From: a virus | Strand: one strand, 5' to 3' | Length of the DNA stretch: 64,000 bases | IMG/VR virus record: IMGVR_UViG_3300046492_000366 | Span: 1-64,000 of that record | Shown here: positions 15,833 through 24,933 of the stretch, in pieces | Numbering within the stretch: the first letter of the stretch is position 1 | Layout: every line of letters begins with the position of its first letter | Translations under genes and position numbers: made by a program | Notes under the pieces: model-generated | Databases searched by the model: none | What the model saw: only the letters and a program-made list of their open reading frames with translations | Told to the model about the DNA's origin: nothing

Positions 15833-16582
15833 TCAGCTCCGTGCGATCAGGGAAACAGCCGGGAAGCCACCGAATGGCAGCGGGTTACCCTCGCCGAAGC
15901 GCGGGATGCAGCCCTTACCGAGCGTGGCATCACATTCGTCGAGCTCCGGGTTGTCGGTGACGATGCCGTCCTTGGTTACGTATGGCCCGGTGTAGCCGCA
16001 GTTGGGCCCGCGGTACCCGCCAGTGAGGCACCAATGGCAAAGGGTCGTGGCCTGCCTGCCGATTGATTCATTGCCTACGTCGCCAGGGCTGGCCAACTCC
16101 CAACTGACCGTCTCCCCGTCCTCGTTTGTCTTCTGGTCGATGTACCAGACTTCAATCGTCTCTTGGGTTGGGTCAGCAGTTGGGTTGCCGGCGGGAAAGT
16201 TCGCCGCGTCGAGGTAGGTGCCGAGCGTGTGGCGCATCGTCAGCTTGAACTCGAGCAGATCCTCGAAAGCCAGGCAGAGTGCGGTGATGCGCCCGCTGAC
16301 GTTGCCGACCGATAGCGTCGGCCGAACCGCAGTGCCGTCGCCGTTCGCCTCGATGCCATCGATCTGCATTGGCCAGGCGCTGTACTCATTGCCCTGCCAG
16401 TAAATCGCTTTCGCCGGCAATTGATCGGCATTAGCACCGGCGGCGATCAACTCGGCCGCCGTGTGCGGAATGGCGTGCCCGTGGAAGCGCAGAACGTCCG
16501 CGCCGTAGTCCGTGCCGTCCAATTCAAAAAGCAGCACTTCGCTGCCAGGCTCAAGCACCTGGATGTCACTGATCAGCGGCAT
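15833..16582 (-). CDS. L: Minor tail protein L
   Basis: 249 residues. The C-terminal third carries a Cys-rich segment (T-L-C-H-W-C, then C-G-Y-T-G, D-E-C-D and G-K-G-C-I-P-R-F-G) and the ending P-F-G-G-F-P, matching lambda gpL, which binds an iron-sulfur cluster. It joins the tail tip complex between M and K. Spacing to K is 1 bp. Confidence 0.92.
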   Translation of the reverse strand: MPLISDIQVLEPGSEVLLFELDGTDYGADVLRFHGHAIPHTAAELIAAGANADQLPAKAIYWQGNEYSAWPMQIDGIEANGDGTAVRPTLSVGNVSGRITALCLAFEDLLEFKLTMRHTLGTYLDAANFPAGNPTADPTQETIEVWYIDQKTNEDGETVSWELASPGDVGNESIGRQATTLCHWCLTGGYRGPNCGYTGPYVTKDGIVTDNPELDECDATLGKGCIPRFGEGNPLPFGGFPAVSLIARS

Positions 16583-16591
16583 GGTTGCCCC

Positions 16592-16930
16592 TTATGGTTG
16601 GAATGCCCGCTCGAATGTGGCGGTGAGTTTGAACACGCCACCACCCATTGGGGTTGGAGCGGGATTTTTGCAGGTGAACAGACCGAGTTGGCCGAGGGGC
16701 GTTGTCCAGAGAAACGCCTTGGCCCCGGCGTGCCGATCGAGGAAGTCCATGATCTCCAGCACCTTGGCCTTCTGACCGGTGAAGGTGATCGGATAGGAGT
16801 CCTCCTTGTTGTTTGGCCCGTCACCGACGTTCTGCGCATATCCGCCGCCGAACTGGGCGGTGCGCACCCGATAAGCAATCTCGGGTGTGCCGCCGCGCTC
16901 GGTTGGCCAAGTGAATTTTTCGATGGCCAT
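16592..16930 (-). CDS. M: Minor tail protein M
   Basis: 112 residues, same length class and beta-rich fold as lambda gpM; it contains a G-G-Y-A-Q segment and ends with F-E-R-A-F. It is encoded directly after the tape measure gene, overlapping its stop by 1 bp, in the canonical H-M-L-K order. Confidence 0.88.
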   Translation of the reverse strand: MAIEKFTWPTERGGTPEIAYRVRTAQFGGGYAQNVGDGPNNKEDSYPITFTGQKAKVLEIMDFLDRHAGAKAFLWTTPLGQLGLFTCKNPAPTPMGGGVFKLTATFERAFQP

Positions 16931-19900
16931 CAGCCTCTCCCATTTGTCAGGCGCCAGATCGAACCGCCTGGCTGTAGAGCTCGGGCAATTGCAATTTCCG
17001 CTTCAGTTTTTGCAGCCTGCTGGATGCCTTTGCCAAGTTGGGTCGATGCCTCTTGCGAGACTCCGCCGCCCTCGCTGCCAGACGTTTGCACCGACACCGA
17101 TACAGGGAAGTTGTAAATATTGCCGCCGCCGGTACCGGACATTGCAGCAAGCGCTGGCCCGCCACCGGAAGTCAAAGGTGTGACGCTACCGCCACTCGCG
17201 CCAGTCATGAGGTAAGACCTGCCGCCCTGATTGAAAAGCTCAGGCCCCTTTTCGTTCACTTCGTAGAAAGTGTTCGGTTCGACCCCACCGCCAACAGCGC
17301 GACCACCACCGAAAGACACGGATGCAGAGCTGGCATCAAACTGACTGCCAAAACTCTGAGCCCCGGCCTCCGCCCCGCCTGCCGTTGCAGACGCCGTGGC
17401 CCCGCCGCCCGTGAAGTAACTTGTAGCGGCACCCACCAGACTGCTCAGCAATGCCGAACTGGCCTGCCGAGTGGCAATGCGCGCCATGTCCGCCAGTATC
17501 GATTTGGTGAAGTCGGCGAACGACAGTTTCCCGGTCATGGCGAAATTGACGATCGCGTCTTCCATCGAACTGAAGGCGTTGGTGAAAAGGCTTTTGGTTT
17601 GACCGGCGACATCTCGGGCCGATTCCAGATAGTTCTGCCACGCCGACGATGCGCCCGCACTCCAGTCGCCCTGGGCCGCCGTCATCTCGTCGTAATTGGC
17701 TTGAACCGTGTCGTGCAGATCCTTCTGCGTGGTTTTGAGCGCTGCCAGCTTCTGGGTGTACTCGTCGAGGCTCATGCCGCGCGAGCCATCGCCATACTGG
17801 TTGGCCAGGTCGAGCTTCTGCGAGTTGAAGCGGTCGTCTATGGCGTTCTGCTGATCCGTCAGGCCGCGCTGCCGGTCCCCCTGACCAAGTCCCGCAGCGG
17901 CCCGCTGGCCTTGTTCGCGCAAGGTATCCACTTGCTGCCGCAATGCGTTGGTGTAGGTCTGAACCGCCTGCTCCTGCTTTCTGAGCCGGCCTTGCTCATT
18001 CTTCGCCAGCACATCCAGTTCGCTGTCCGCTGCCTTTTGTGCCCGAACCATATCCGCGCGCGCATCTTCGATTTTCTGGTCGATCTGAATACGCTGCTCG
18101 GCCGTGGTGCTGGCCTTGGCCTTCGCCGCTTCAAGCGCCGCAATCTCAGCCTCATAAGCCGTCGTGACCTCGTCCCTCTCGTTGCCGATCAAAGCTTCGC
18201 GCTTCAGCAGATATTCCTGCTGCGAGATCAGCCCGGCCTTCTGTGCGGCATCCAGTTGTTTCTGGGTGTTCGCGGATTCGGCCTGGATCTCCTTCAGGGC
18301 ATTTTGTGCGGCGTTGTAACCGGTGAGGTCAACTGCGCCGGCGGATGGAGCCTTTGGATCTTTATTGCGATCCTTGATGTTCTGAAGAGTCTTGGCGACG
18401 TAGTCGGCTTGAACCTTCGGATCGTCAGGGTTCGCCCTCTTAAGAACTTCAACGTCTCGCAGGTAGGCTTTGATCAGCTTGTTGCGCTTCTCCGCATTGC
18501 TCAGGGTTGAGTCGCTGATCTGTTTGAGACGTTGCTCTGCCTCGATCCCTTCCTTCTGGGTCCGGGCATTGTCGCTGCCGATCTGGGCCTCTTGTTTCTC
18601 GGCGGCCTGCTTATCCTGTATCAGGCTCAACTCGTCCTTGAGCGCGGTGAGGCGCTGTTTCGCGTCGCCGTCCTCGTAGCCGGTACCGATCGTTGATTGC
18701 AGGTATGCGATCTTCTGGTTGAGCTCAGTTACTCGAGCACTTTCGGCCTGATCCCTGCCGATATTCTTAATCGCGTCCAGCGACTTGCTGGCCTCATCTT
18801 TAACGCCCTTCCAGGCGCGCTCAATGAATCCGAGGTTCTCGGTGATCTCCGTCGAGCGAGTCTTCACCGTGTCAGCGTAAGTGTCGGTCAGCAGCTTGGC
18901 GGCGCCGATGGTGTCGCCCTGCTCCTTGAGCGCGACAATTTGCGAGTAAACCGAGGCAGTCAAGAAATGGTATTGATCGTTCAGCTCTTTCGCAGCAGCT
19001 ACCGGATCCTTGGCGATCTTGACGAACTCGGCGATGGTTGCGTCTACCGATTTACCGGTCGCGTCCTCCATGGCTGCCGCCGCATCGGCGATGTCCTTGA
19101 AGCTGCCGCCGGCAATAACACCACTTGCTGCCAGCTTGGCCAGCGATGCCGCTGCCTCACCGGTGGTGCCGTTTGTTGCGCTCACCTGCTGCGCGAGGTT
19201 TGCCAGTTGCGCGGCCGAGGTGCCGGCGTAGTTGCCGGTCAGGATCAGCGACTTGTTGTATTCGTCCGCTTCCTTGCTGCCCTGGCTGTAGCCGTAAATC
19301 AGCGTGCCAAGTGCGGCTGCGGCAGCGAGGATGGCCAAGGCAACGGCGCCAGCGCCAATTGTTACGCCGCTCATAGCTGGAGTGATTGCACCAACGGCTT
19401 TTTGCGCGTTTTCGGCGGCCTCGGCTGCGGTGTTCGAGCTCTCAGCCAAGTCGGATAGGCTTTCACTTGCCTCGCCTGCGTTGTCAGCCGTGTCCTTTGC
19501 GCCTGACGCGATCCCCGCCAGAGATTCGCCGAGCGCAGCAGCCCCGGCACCACCAGTGAACAATGAGCGGAATTTTTCCTTAAGCGCGTCCATCGTTGGA
19601 CCGATGCCGCCGAAGGAATCCTTGATCTGGCCGCCCTGCTGGATCAATACCATCAGCGGATTCTGACCGCCGGCCAGGCTGGTGAAAATGTCCGTGAACT
19701 GAGAAGGAAGTTGGCGAAGCGCCGCTTCGGTCTGTTTCGAGCTGGCACCGGTTTTTTTCAGACCTTCATCAAAGTCGCCCAGCTTCTGCCGGGAGGCATC
19801 GATACGGGCGGAGTACTCCCGGAACGTATCAGCATCAATCAGCCCTGCAGCCTTGTACTTCTGCAACTGAGCCTGCTGCTGATCCAGCTTGTCGAGCGCG

Positions 19901-20523
19901 GCAACGGCAGGGTTGATTTTGCCGAGCAGTGCTTGCAGACCTTCTGCTTGAACGCCGGTGGCAGCGGCCGCCTTTTTCGCCGCGTCGGCTTGCTTGTCAG
20001 TTGAACCAACCAGCGCATCTGATTCAGCCTTCAGGCGACGAGCAAGCGCCGCCAAACTGCTGGCAGAAGAACCGGAAGCATCCATTGCCGCCGTATTGGT
20101 CTCCATGCTGGTGGTCAGGCGCTGGTAGTACTCGCTCGACTCTAGCGAGGCTTTGGCCATCGCCAAAAGGCGACTTTTCGCCTCCTCTGATGACTCTCCC
20201 AACTTCACTTCAGCGGTACTGAGCTCAGTAGTCGCCGCCGTAGTGGTTTTCAGCCCCTGCGTGGCTTCCGCAAGCGAACGCCCCACAGTCGCCATCAGTT
20301 GAGCGGTGGCGTCCTGCTTGGCATTCAGAAGCTGCAGCTCTTTCACGATCTGCTTGGTGTCACCTGCCATGCTGGCAAGGGCTTGCTCCCACGCTGAACC
20401 AGTTCGCTTTGCTGCCTCCTCCGCGTCTTTGCCCGCATCGACCAATTTATCCAGGTCGGTTGCAGCCTTGACCGCATCGCCCGAGTCAACCTCGATGCCT
20501 AACTGCGCGATAGTGCCCGACAT
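16930..20523 (-). CDS. H: Tail tape measure protein
   Basis: 1197 residues, largely helical with long coiled-coil stretches (about 1-280 and 560-980) and a hydrophobic Gly/Ala-rich segment (about 375-415). The conserved lambda-type C-terminal region contains Y-E-V-N-E-K-G-P-E-L-F. At roughly 1.5 angstrom per residue the tail would be about 180 nm, a siphovirus. The position after the G/GT chaperones is canonical. Confidence 0.95.
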   Translation of the reverse strand: MSGTIAQLGIEVDSGDAVKAATDLDKLVDAGKDAEEAAKRTGSAWEQALASMAGDTKQIVKELQLLNAKQDATAQLMATVGRSLAEATQGLKTTTAATTELSTAEVKLGESSEEAKSRLLAMAKASLESSEYYQRLTTSMETNTAAMDASGSSASSLAALARRLKAESDALVGSTDKQADAAKKAAAATGVQAEGLQALLGKINPAVAALDKLDQQQAQLQKYKAAGLIDADTFREYSARIDASRQKLGDFDEGLKKTGASSKQTEAALRQLPSQFTDIFTSLAGGQNPLMVLIQQGGQIKDSFGGIGPTMDALKEKFRSLFTGGAGAAALGESLAGIASGAKDTADNAGEASESLSDLAESSNTAAEAAENAQKAVGAITPAMSGVTIGAGAVALAILAAAAALGTLIYGYSQGSKEADEYNKSLILTGNYAGTSAAQLANLAQQVSATNGTTGEAAASLAKLAASGVIAGGSFKDIADAAAAMEDATGKSVDATIAEFVKIAKDPVAAAKELNDQYHFLTASVYSQIVALKEQGDTIGAAKLLTDTYADTVKTRSTEITENLGFIERAWKGVKDEASKSLDAIKNIGRDQAESARVTELNQKIAYLQSTIGTGYEDGDAKQRLTALKDELSLIQDKQAAEKQEAQIGSDNARTQKEGIEAEQRLKQISDSTLSNAEKRNKLIKAYLRDVEVLKRANPDDPKVQADYVAKTLQNIKDRNKDPKAPSAGAVDLTGYNAAQNALKEIQAESANTQKQLDAAQKAGLISQQEYLLKREALIGNERDEVTTAYEAEIAALEAAKAKASTTAEQRIQIDQKIEDARADMVRAQKAADSELDVLAKNEQGRLRKQEQAVQTYTNALRQQVDTLREQGQRAAAGLGQGDRQRGLTDQQNAIDDRFNSQKLDLANQYGDGSRGMSLDEYTQKLAALKTTQKDLHDTVQANYDEMTAAQGDWSAGASSAWQNYLESARDVAGQTKSLFTNAFSSMEDAIVNFAMTGKLSFADFTKSILADMARIATRQASSALLSSLVGAATSYFTGGGATASATAGGAEAGAQSFGSQFDASSASVSFGGGRAVGGGVEPNTFYEVNEKGPELFNQGGRSYLMTGASGGSVTPLTSGGGPALAAMSGTGGGNIYNFPVSVSVQTSGSEGGGVSQEASTQLGKGIQQAAKTEAEIAIARALQPGGSIWRLTNGRG

Positions 20524-20533
20524 GAGTGCTCCA

Positions 20534-20827
20534 TTACTTTGATTCGCTCATGACGAGCAGGGCCTCGACCTCCATAGCCTGAAGGTCTGGGAAGATCTCT
20601 CTGAGTTGTTTTCTGGATGTACCGACAAAGTCGGAGACGTCTCGAAGAGCCGTGTAATCAAGGCCGGTAGCCCCGCCCATGCCCGTGCGCCACTGAGTGG
20701 ACATGGCGTTGAAGAGCACGAAGGCCGGCCAGTTTTCGGCCAACACTTCGCACTCTTCCTCGGGGATGTCAGAGATGGATAAGCCGAACGCCGCCAGATC
20801 CGCCTCAGACGGACCAGGCTCGTACAT
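20534..20827 (-). CDS. T: Tail assembly T domain (DUF1799-type), made as frameshift product GT
   Basis: 97 residues from the in-frame ATG at 20827, acidic, resembling DUF1799. The frame is open back to 20848, where the slippery heptamer in the upstream gene allows a -1 shift, giving a 233-residue GT fusion (129 + 7 + 97). In lambda the T domain binds the tail tube protein and recruits it to the tape measure. Independent initiation at 20827 has no clear ribosome site, which favours the fusion. Confidence 0.85.
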   Translation of the reverse strand: MYEPGPSEADLAAFGLSISDIPEEECEVLAENWPAFVLFNAMSTQWRTGMGGATGLDYTALRDVSDFVGTSRKQLREIFPDLQAMEVEALLVMSESK

Positions 20828-20844
20828 CAGGCGGGCGACCTTCG

Positions 20845-21234
20845 TCAGTTTCCCAGTCGGGCCGCCGAGAAGGCCTTTTGGTAGGCATCGACAATCGCAT
20901 CACCGGCGCCGGCCGAGGTTTCCACCAGGGCGCGAATCGATTCAGGGCTCAGCTTGTCTTCAAAGCCCCAGCCGGTGACCAGTTGAGTCACCTGCTCGAC
21001 CTGCCGCTCGACGTGAGAGTCGGTGATCTCGATCAGAGTGAGGTCGTCACCCTTGGCCTTGAAACGCTCCTGGTCTTCCTTCGCGCTCTCCTGCCAGCCA
21101 GCGAAAAGCTTCGCAAGCTCCTTGCGATCGCGGTACTTGAATTCAAACGGCACCTTGATCGTGGTGCCGCCGACGCGAGGAATATCGACGTCGGCTTTGA
21201 AGGTAGGGTTTTGAGCAATCTTGAACTTGGCCAT
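20845..21234 (-). CDS. G: Tail assembly chaperone G
   Basis: 129 residues, acidic/helical C-terminal half, matching the G-type tail assembly chaperone family. It lies between the tail tube protein and T/tape measure. It coats the tape measure before tube polymerisation. The last codons carry G-GGA-AAC just before the stop, see the slippery site. Confidence 0.88.
   Translation of the reverse strand: MAKFKIAQNPTFKADVDIPRVGGTTIKVPFEFKYRDRKELAKLFAGWQESAKEDQERFKAKGDDLTLIEITDSHVERQVEQVTQLVTGWGFEDKLSPESIRALVETSAGAGDAIVDAYQKAFSAARLGN
20848..20854 (-). promoter_or_regulatory. Programmed -1 frameshift site GGGAAAC
   Basis: On the minus strand the heptamer G GGA AAC is in register with the G reading frame (codons CTG GGA AAC TGA). 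Slipping back one base avoids the stop at 20847-20845 and continues as L-T-K-V-A-R-L into the T frame. Lambda uses GGGAAAG at the same place. Confidence 0.9.
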
Positions 21235-21237
21235 GAG

Positions 21238-21894
21238 TTACACCACCGCCGCATAACGGGTCGGACGGCCGGTCAACGCGACGCTGATAACCCGGGCCAT
21301 CAGGTTGTTGCGCGACATGGTCGGAGTCGAAGTGATCGACACGTAGCCGTTGTAAACGATGCTGCTGCCACCCGGTAGGTTCAGGCGCAGAACGCGCGGC
21401 TGCTTGTCATCGTCCGCGGCTTCGCAGACATCGACATAGGGCTTGGAAGGATCGTCGGCGACCGTGATGGAAAGCGTGATCGGGTTCTTGGTGGTCGGCA
21501 TCTGCCGATCATCATCGTCAGCCAGGAAGCCGTAAGTGAGGAACTGCTGATCGCCACCGGTGGAGTTCAGTTCGGTGATCTGCGAGATCTCGGTGAATGA
21601 GGTCACTTCGCGTGCAGAGCCGACGCCGGAGCCTGCCGGATATTGCTGAACGTTAGTGGTGTTCACACCGCCCAGTGCGAAGGTGCCGCTGGCGATGTCC
21701 GCAACCCGAACGGCGCGACCGTCGAGGCGGGTCCAGCCGGAATTAACCGCGATGATGTCGCCTTCGGCCAGGCCGTGCGCTGCGGCCGTGGCCACCGCCG
21801 GGTTGGCGTTACTCAGCGAGGTAAATGGAATTGCTGTGCCGTAGGCAGAAGCAATCTCAAAGGTTGCGCCGTTGGGCATTTGAATGCCGGCCAT
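21238..21894 (-). CDS. Major tail (tube) protein
   Basis: 218 residues, beta-rich, with the central Q-Q-F-L-T-Y-G-F-L-A-D-D-D segment typical of tail tube proteins of this group and a C-terminal S-V-A-L-T-G-R-P-T. Lambda V equivalent by position (U-V-G-T-H order). It forms the hexameric rings of the tail tube. Strongly expressed genes like this often sit, as here, directly after a terminator hairpin and ribosome site. Confidence 0.88.
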   Translation of the reverse strand: MAGIQMPNGATFEIASAYGTAIPFTSLSNANPAVATAAAHGLAEGDIIAVNSGWTRLDGRAVRVADIASGTFALGGVNTTNVQQYPAGSGVGSAREVTSFTEISQITELNSTGGDQQFLTYGFLADDDDRQMPTTKNPITLSITVADDPSKPYVDVCEAADDDKQPRVLRLNLPGGSSIVYNGYVSITSTPTMSRNNLMARVISVALTGRPTRYAAVV

Positions 21895-21917
21895 GGGATA
21901 TTCCTCTTTTCAGACAT

Positions 21918-21942
21918 GAAAAAACCCGCTCAACGGCGGGTT
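21918..21942 (-). terminator. Terminator hairpin ahead of major tail protein
   Basis: Stem AACCCGC/GCGGGTT (21923-21929 with 21936-21942) with an adjoining minus-strand T-run; same module as at 4995, 11257, 12858 and 26682. Confidence 0.75.
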
Positions 21943-21964
21943 CCGGGTTTGCCCAGTGGGCGGA

Positions 21965-22384
21965 TTAAGTTGTGGTATCAGCGCGGTACTGAAAGGACAC
22001 CGGCACTATGAAATTTGTGTCGCCGGGAATGCCCGGCCCCTGATCAATCGGAGTCAACGTCACAACGGTGATTGCCCCTTTCGTGTTCCGCTCATGCAGC
22101 GGGAAAAGCGCGGCGATCTGATCAGCCAGCGCTCCAGCTGCGCCGCGATACTTGCCCGAGGGCGTCACGATGCTGACCTGAAATACTCCGGTGAAAAGCC
22201 TGTGGTCACCGCCGAGTGTGTTGCTCGCGGTGTCGGCCGGTAGCGTGAAAGCCCTCAGGTAAGTGGCGTCGTCGCCGGGAGTAAAGGCCTCGTTCTCGAC
22301 CACGACCTTCAGCGGAGTCGGCAACGCTTTTGCCCAGGCAATCAGCTTGGCTTCGTAGATCGAAGCAATGACGTTGTGGCTCAT
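21965..22384 (-). CDS. U: Tail terminator protein U (DUF4128-like)
   Basis: 139 residues with a helical start (I-Y-E-A-K-L-I-A-W-A) and a beta-rich remainder, as in the gpU/DUF4128 family. It caps the tail tube and links it to the head. It overlaps the preceding gp10-like gene by 4 bp and precedes the tail tube gene. Confidence 0.82.
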   Translation of the reverse strand: MSHNVIASIYEAKLIAWAKALPTPLKVVVENEAFTPGDDATYLRAFTLPADTASNTLGGDHRLFTGVFQVSIVTPSGKYRGAAGALADQIAALFPLHERNTKGAITVVTLTPIDQGPGIPGDTNFIVPVSFQYRADTTT

Positions 22385-23037
22385 ACCTGATTGTTCCTGA
22401 TGGCCTCAAGCACGATCTGCTGGAAGCGGGCCACAGTGATGCGAACCATGCCGCCCGGCGCCTGGGTGGAATGCCCGAACTCCAGCGGAATCGCGTAACC
22501 AAGGCTGTTGGTGATGTAGCAGGTATCCCCTGCTTTGAACTCAATGGCACCGGCAACGATTCGCGTCGTAGATTTGGCCCCGCTCGGATCGACTTCTTCC
22601 GTCGTCGTAGTGTCCGCCGCGCCGATGCTGAACATCCAGTTTCCGCGAAACCGACCTCCGACGTAGCCCTTGCCAGCCACCAAGCCATTCACATTGAAGT
22701 TCTGGTCACGCTCAGCCTTGGTCAGCGGCTTGGCGTATTTCACACCGCTGCGGAGCTTGCCGGCCTTCGTGAAGTTCGACTCATCGAGATTGATGATCGT
22801 GTTGCGAATGTTGACCTTGAAGTCGTAATCGTCTGCCACCCGGGTGTTCGCTTCGCGATGAACGACGTTTGCAGCCCAGATTTCTGGATTGCCCACTGGA
22901 GACATGCGGATGACGCTGTTGCCAAGTTCGATGATGATCTCGCGAAGACTGGCGTCGATGGCTTCTGTGGCTTTGGCTGCGAATTCGGCGAGGCTCAGGG
23001 CGAAGCTGCCGGACTGTCCGGCGCCTGCGCGACTCAC
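22381..23037 (-). CDS. HK97 gp10-like head-tail component
   Basis: 218 residues from a GTG at 23037, which overlaps the preceding stop as GTGA. The N-terminal helix, central N-V-V-H-R-E-A-N segment and C-terminal L-E-F-G-H-S-T-Q-A-P-G-G-M-V match the HK97 gp10 family, where the F-G-x-x-x-x-P-x-G segment is conserved. The frame stays open upstream to 23544 but that part overlaps other genes and looks non-coding. Probably the tail-completion or connector protein at the head-tail joint. Confidence 0.82.
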   Translation of the reverse strand: MSRAGAGQSGSFALSLAEFAAKATEAIDASLREIIIELGNSVIRMSPVGNPEIWAANVVHREANTRVADDYDFKVNIRNTIINLDESNFTKAGKLRSGVKYAKPLTKAERDQNFNVNGLVAGKGYVGGRFRGNWMFSIGAADTTTTEEVDPSGAKSTTRIVAGAIEFKAGDTCYITNSLGYAIPLEFGHSTQAPGGMVRITVARFQQIVLEAIRNNQV

Positions 23038-23402
23038 GACCGCACCTGCAGTTCGTAGAGGATTGGTGTGCCGGCCGGGTTTATCTCTTTCAAGGGCGGG
23101 ACAATTGACCAGGTGCGCCCGTTGACGATCACCTTGTTCAGCAAATCGGGAGCCCACTCCAGCCCCTGCGCGGCGATCTTCAGTTTCTTGTCGCCCTGCT
23201 TGATGAGGCTGTTGTTTTGGAATTCCTGACCAGTAAAGTCGAGCAAGATGCCTTGGGCGGTCTGCTCTTTCGTGCTGTCGGGTGGTGCGGTACCGGTTTC
23301 CGGGTCGTACTCGCCGACGGTTGTTGCGCGGATAGTCACGGGCTGGCCGAACTCTTTGATCATCTCCAGGGCCATCACGGCCAATTCTTCGTAGAATGCC
23401 AT
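23034..23402 (-). CDS. Head-tail connector / adaptor protein
   Basis: 122 residues, beta-rich C-terminal half, no catalytic motif, size and position of the head closure protein between the DnaT-like connector and gp10. Translationally coupled to the gp10-like gene. The plus-strand gene 23427-23735 separates it from its upstream partner. Confidence 0.65.
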   Translation of the reverse strand: MAFYEELAVMALEMIKEFGQPVTIRATTVGEYDPETGTAPPDSTKEQTAQGILLDFTGQEFQNNSLIKQGDKKLKIAAQGLEWAPDLLNKVIVNGRTWSIVPPLKEINPAGTPILYELQVRS

Positions 23403-23426
23403 TTGGTGACCCTATAAGGACATTTG

Positions 23427-23735
23427 ATGAACAACGGCGAAAAAGCATTGTTTTTGATTGAGGCCGAACAACGCCTAAACAATGCGTTAGCAAACTTCGA
23501 TTGCATCGACAAAGACCCAGCGAGAATCGCCCTCGAAGAAGCAATTCGCACCGTATTGAGTGGAACGTGTGCAGAAAAATTTACCGAGGAACTGATATCC
23601 CGATTAACCCGCCACTGTGTTCCGCTCTGCTCAAACGACTTTGCCACTTTCACTGACCTGGTATCAGCTAGCAGCGACAAAGATTTATCCAATGTTTATA
23701 TGCATTATCAAACAGAGGAATTTGTAAAATTTTGA
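23427..23735 (+). CDS. Small hypothetical protein inserted in the head-tail genes (moron)
   Basis: 102 residues, helical, acidic, four Cys, no membrane segment. AAGGA lies 8 bases ahead of the ATG. It is read against the late operon and is visibly A/T-richer than the neighbouring connector genes, leaving only 24 and 1 bp to them. No family recognised. Likely a lysogen-expressed accessory gene. Confidence 0.6.
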   Translation: MNNGEKALFLIEAEQRLNNALANFDCIDKDPARIALEEAIRTVLSGTCAEKFTEELISRLTRHCVPLCSNDFATFTDLVSASSDKDLSNVYMHYQTEEFVKF

Positions 23736-23736
23736 T

Positions 23737-24240
23737 TTAGGCGCGCACCGCGAACAACCCACGCCGCTGTAAGTAGTCAGCAAACTGGGTCGCGCTTGGT
23801 CGATCAGGTGCAGCCGGCAACAGTCGGCCACTGGTGTTCGGGATCGTCGCGTACTCGCGAGTTACCGCGCCTTCGACACGCTCTAGCGTCACAGCGCCTT
23901 TGCGCTTGTCGATGGGGTCTATGTCGTCAGAGTGGATCTCTGCAGCCAGCGCCATCTGCCCGTACTGGATTCTCGCAGGCAGGTAGTTGTCGGGCTTGAT
24001 TTCGTAATCCAACTCGACTCCGCGGCGTGGCCAGGACAACGCCTGATCGCTGTTACTCTTGCGCCCTTTCCAAGTCATGCCATCCATTGCCAGTGCGGAA
24101 CGGCGCAGCAACGCTTCCTGTGCAGGCACTTCAGCAGGAATGATCACGCCGAACTTCACGGCGTACATGGTCAGATCCTCGGCGGAGGCGTAGCTTTCGG
24201 CGTCAGGCTTGCTGGTACCGTCCTCGATGATGAGAGTCAT
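23737..24240 (-). CDS. Head completion / connector protein (DnaT-like family)
   Basis: 167 residues. The N-terminus with D-A-E-S-Y-A-S-A-E-D-L and W-K-G-R-K-S-N-S-D-Q-A-L-S-W-P-R matches a phage family often labelled 'putative DnaT-like ssDNA-binding' but located among head-tail connectors. Position after the capsid genes supports the adaptor role, attaching to the portal ring. Confidence 0.75.
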   Translation of the reverse strand: MTLIIEDGTSKPDAESYASAEDLTMYAVKFGVIIPAEVPAQEALLRRSALAMDGMTWKGRKSNSDQALSWPRRGVELDYEIKPDNYLPARIQYGQMALAAEIHSDDIDPIDKRKGAVTLERVEGAVTREYATIPNTSGRLLPAAPDRPSATQFADYLQRRGLFAVRA

Positions 24241-24297
24241 GAATCAGCTCGCTGTAATGTTCTAGATCGGGCACCACGCTGTTGGGCACCCGGATGA

Positions 24298-24888
24298 TTA
24301 CGCCTTCGGCAGCTCAGAAACCGCTTTTTCTAGCGATTCTACCGAAGCATTCGCCCGATACTGCACATTGGCGGCGTCGAGTTGCGCCTTGAGGCTTGCG
24401 ATCTTCTCGACATTGTCGATCGGCTCCGCTGCCGCCTTGAGACGTTCGACTTCAGCGCGGAGCAATTCAACCTCGCCCGCCAAACCGTCGCGTTCGCCCT
24501 CGATGGTGACGACGCCTTCATGAATGGCCTTCAATGCATCGAACAAGCGGATCGGCAGTTCGCCGGCGCCAGGGTTTTCCAGCTCCGATTGCCCCTCAGC
24601 GGCTTCAATCAGTCGCTGGATGCCGTCCCGTTCGGCGCGGAGTGTGGCGTTGTCCTGTTCCAGACTGGCAACGGTGTCAGCAACATCTGAATCAACCGGA
24701 TGGCTGATCAAAGGCTTCAACACAGAAACTTCGACGCCCTGCGCCTCATAAGCATCGACCACCTTCGGCCAGTCGCCAATCACAACTGCATGAGTCACGC
24801 CCGCTTCAGGCCGATCAAAGTGCGATGGATTGCGGTAACGCTTTTCCGGATCGAAATCCGAGTTCTGAGTGGAGTAAACCAGTTCCAT
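24298..24888 (-). CDS. Hypothetical virion-region protein with coiled coil
   Basis: 196 residues from the ATG at 24888 (GGAG ahead). The N-terminal 70 residues are globular; the rest (about 75-175) is mostly coiled coil rich in Leu/Glu/Ala. It follows the major capsid gene. A perfect 8-bp stem (24901-24920) stands between its ribosome site and the capsid stop. Possible head decoration or connector protein; unproven. Confidence 0.6.
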   Translation of the reverse strand: MELVYSTQNSDFDPEKRYRNPSHFDRPEAGVTHAVVIGDWPKVVDAYEAQGVEVSVLKPLISHPVDSDVADTVASLEQDNATLRAERDGIQRLIEAAEGQSELENPGAGELPIRLFDALKAIHEGVVTIEGERDGLAGEVELLRAEVERLKAAAEPIDNVEKIASLKAQLDAANVQYRANASVESLEKAVSELPKA

Positions 24889-24933
24889 AAAAGTCTCCGT
24901 AGCGGCCATTGCTGGCCGCTGTCAGGGCCAGTA

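Noticed and set aside
17038-18510. 490-codon plus-strand frame inside the tape measure gene
   Set aside because: Antisense to a well-supported 1197-residue protein; no ribosome site, no domain, Arg/Leu-rich composition typical of a GC-rich shadow frame.
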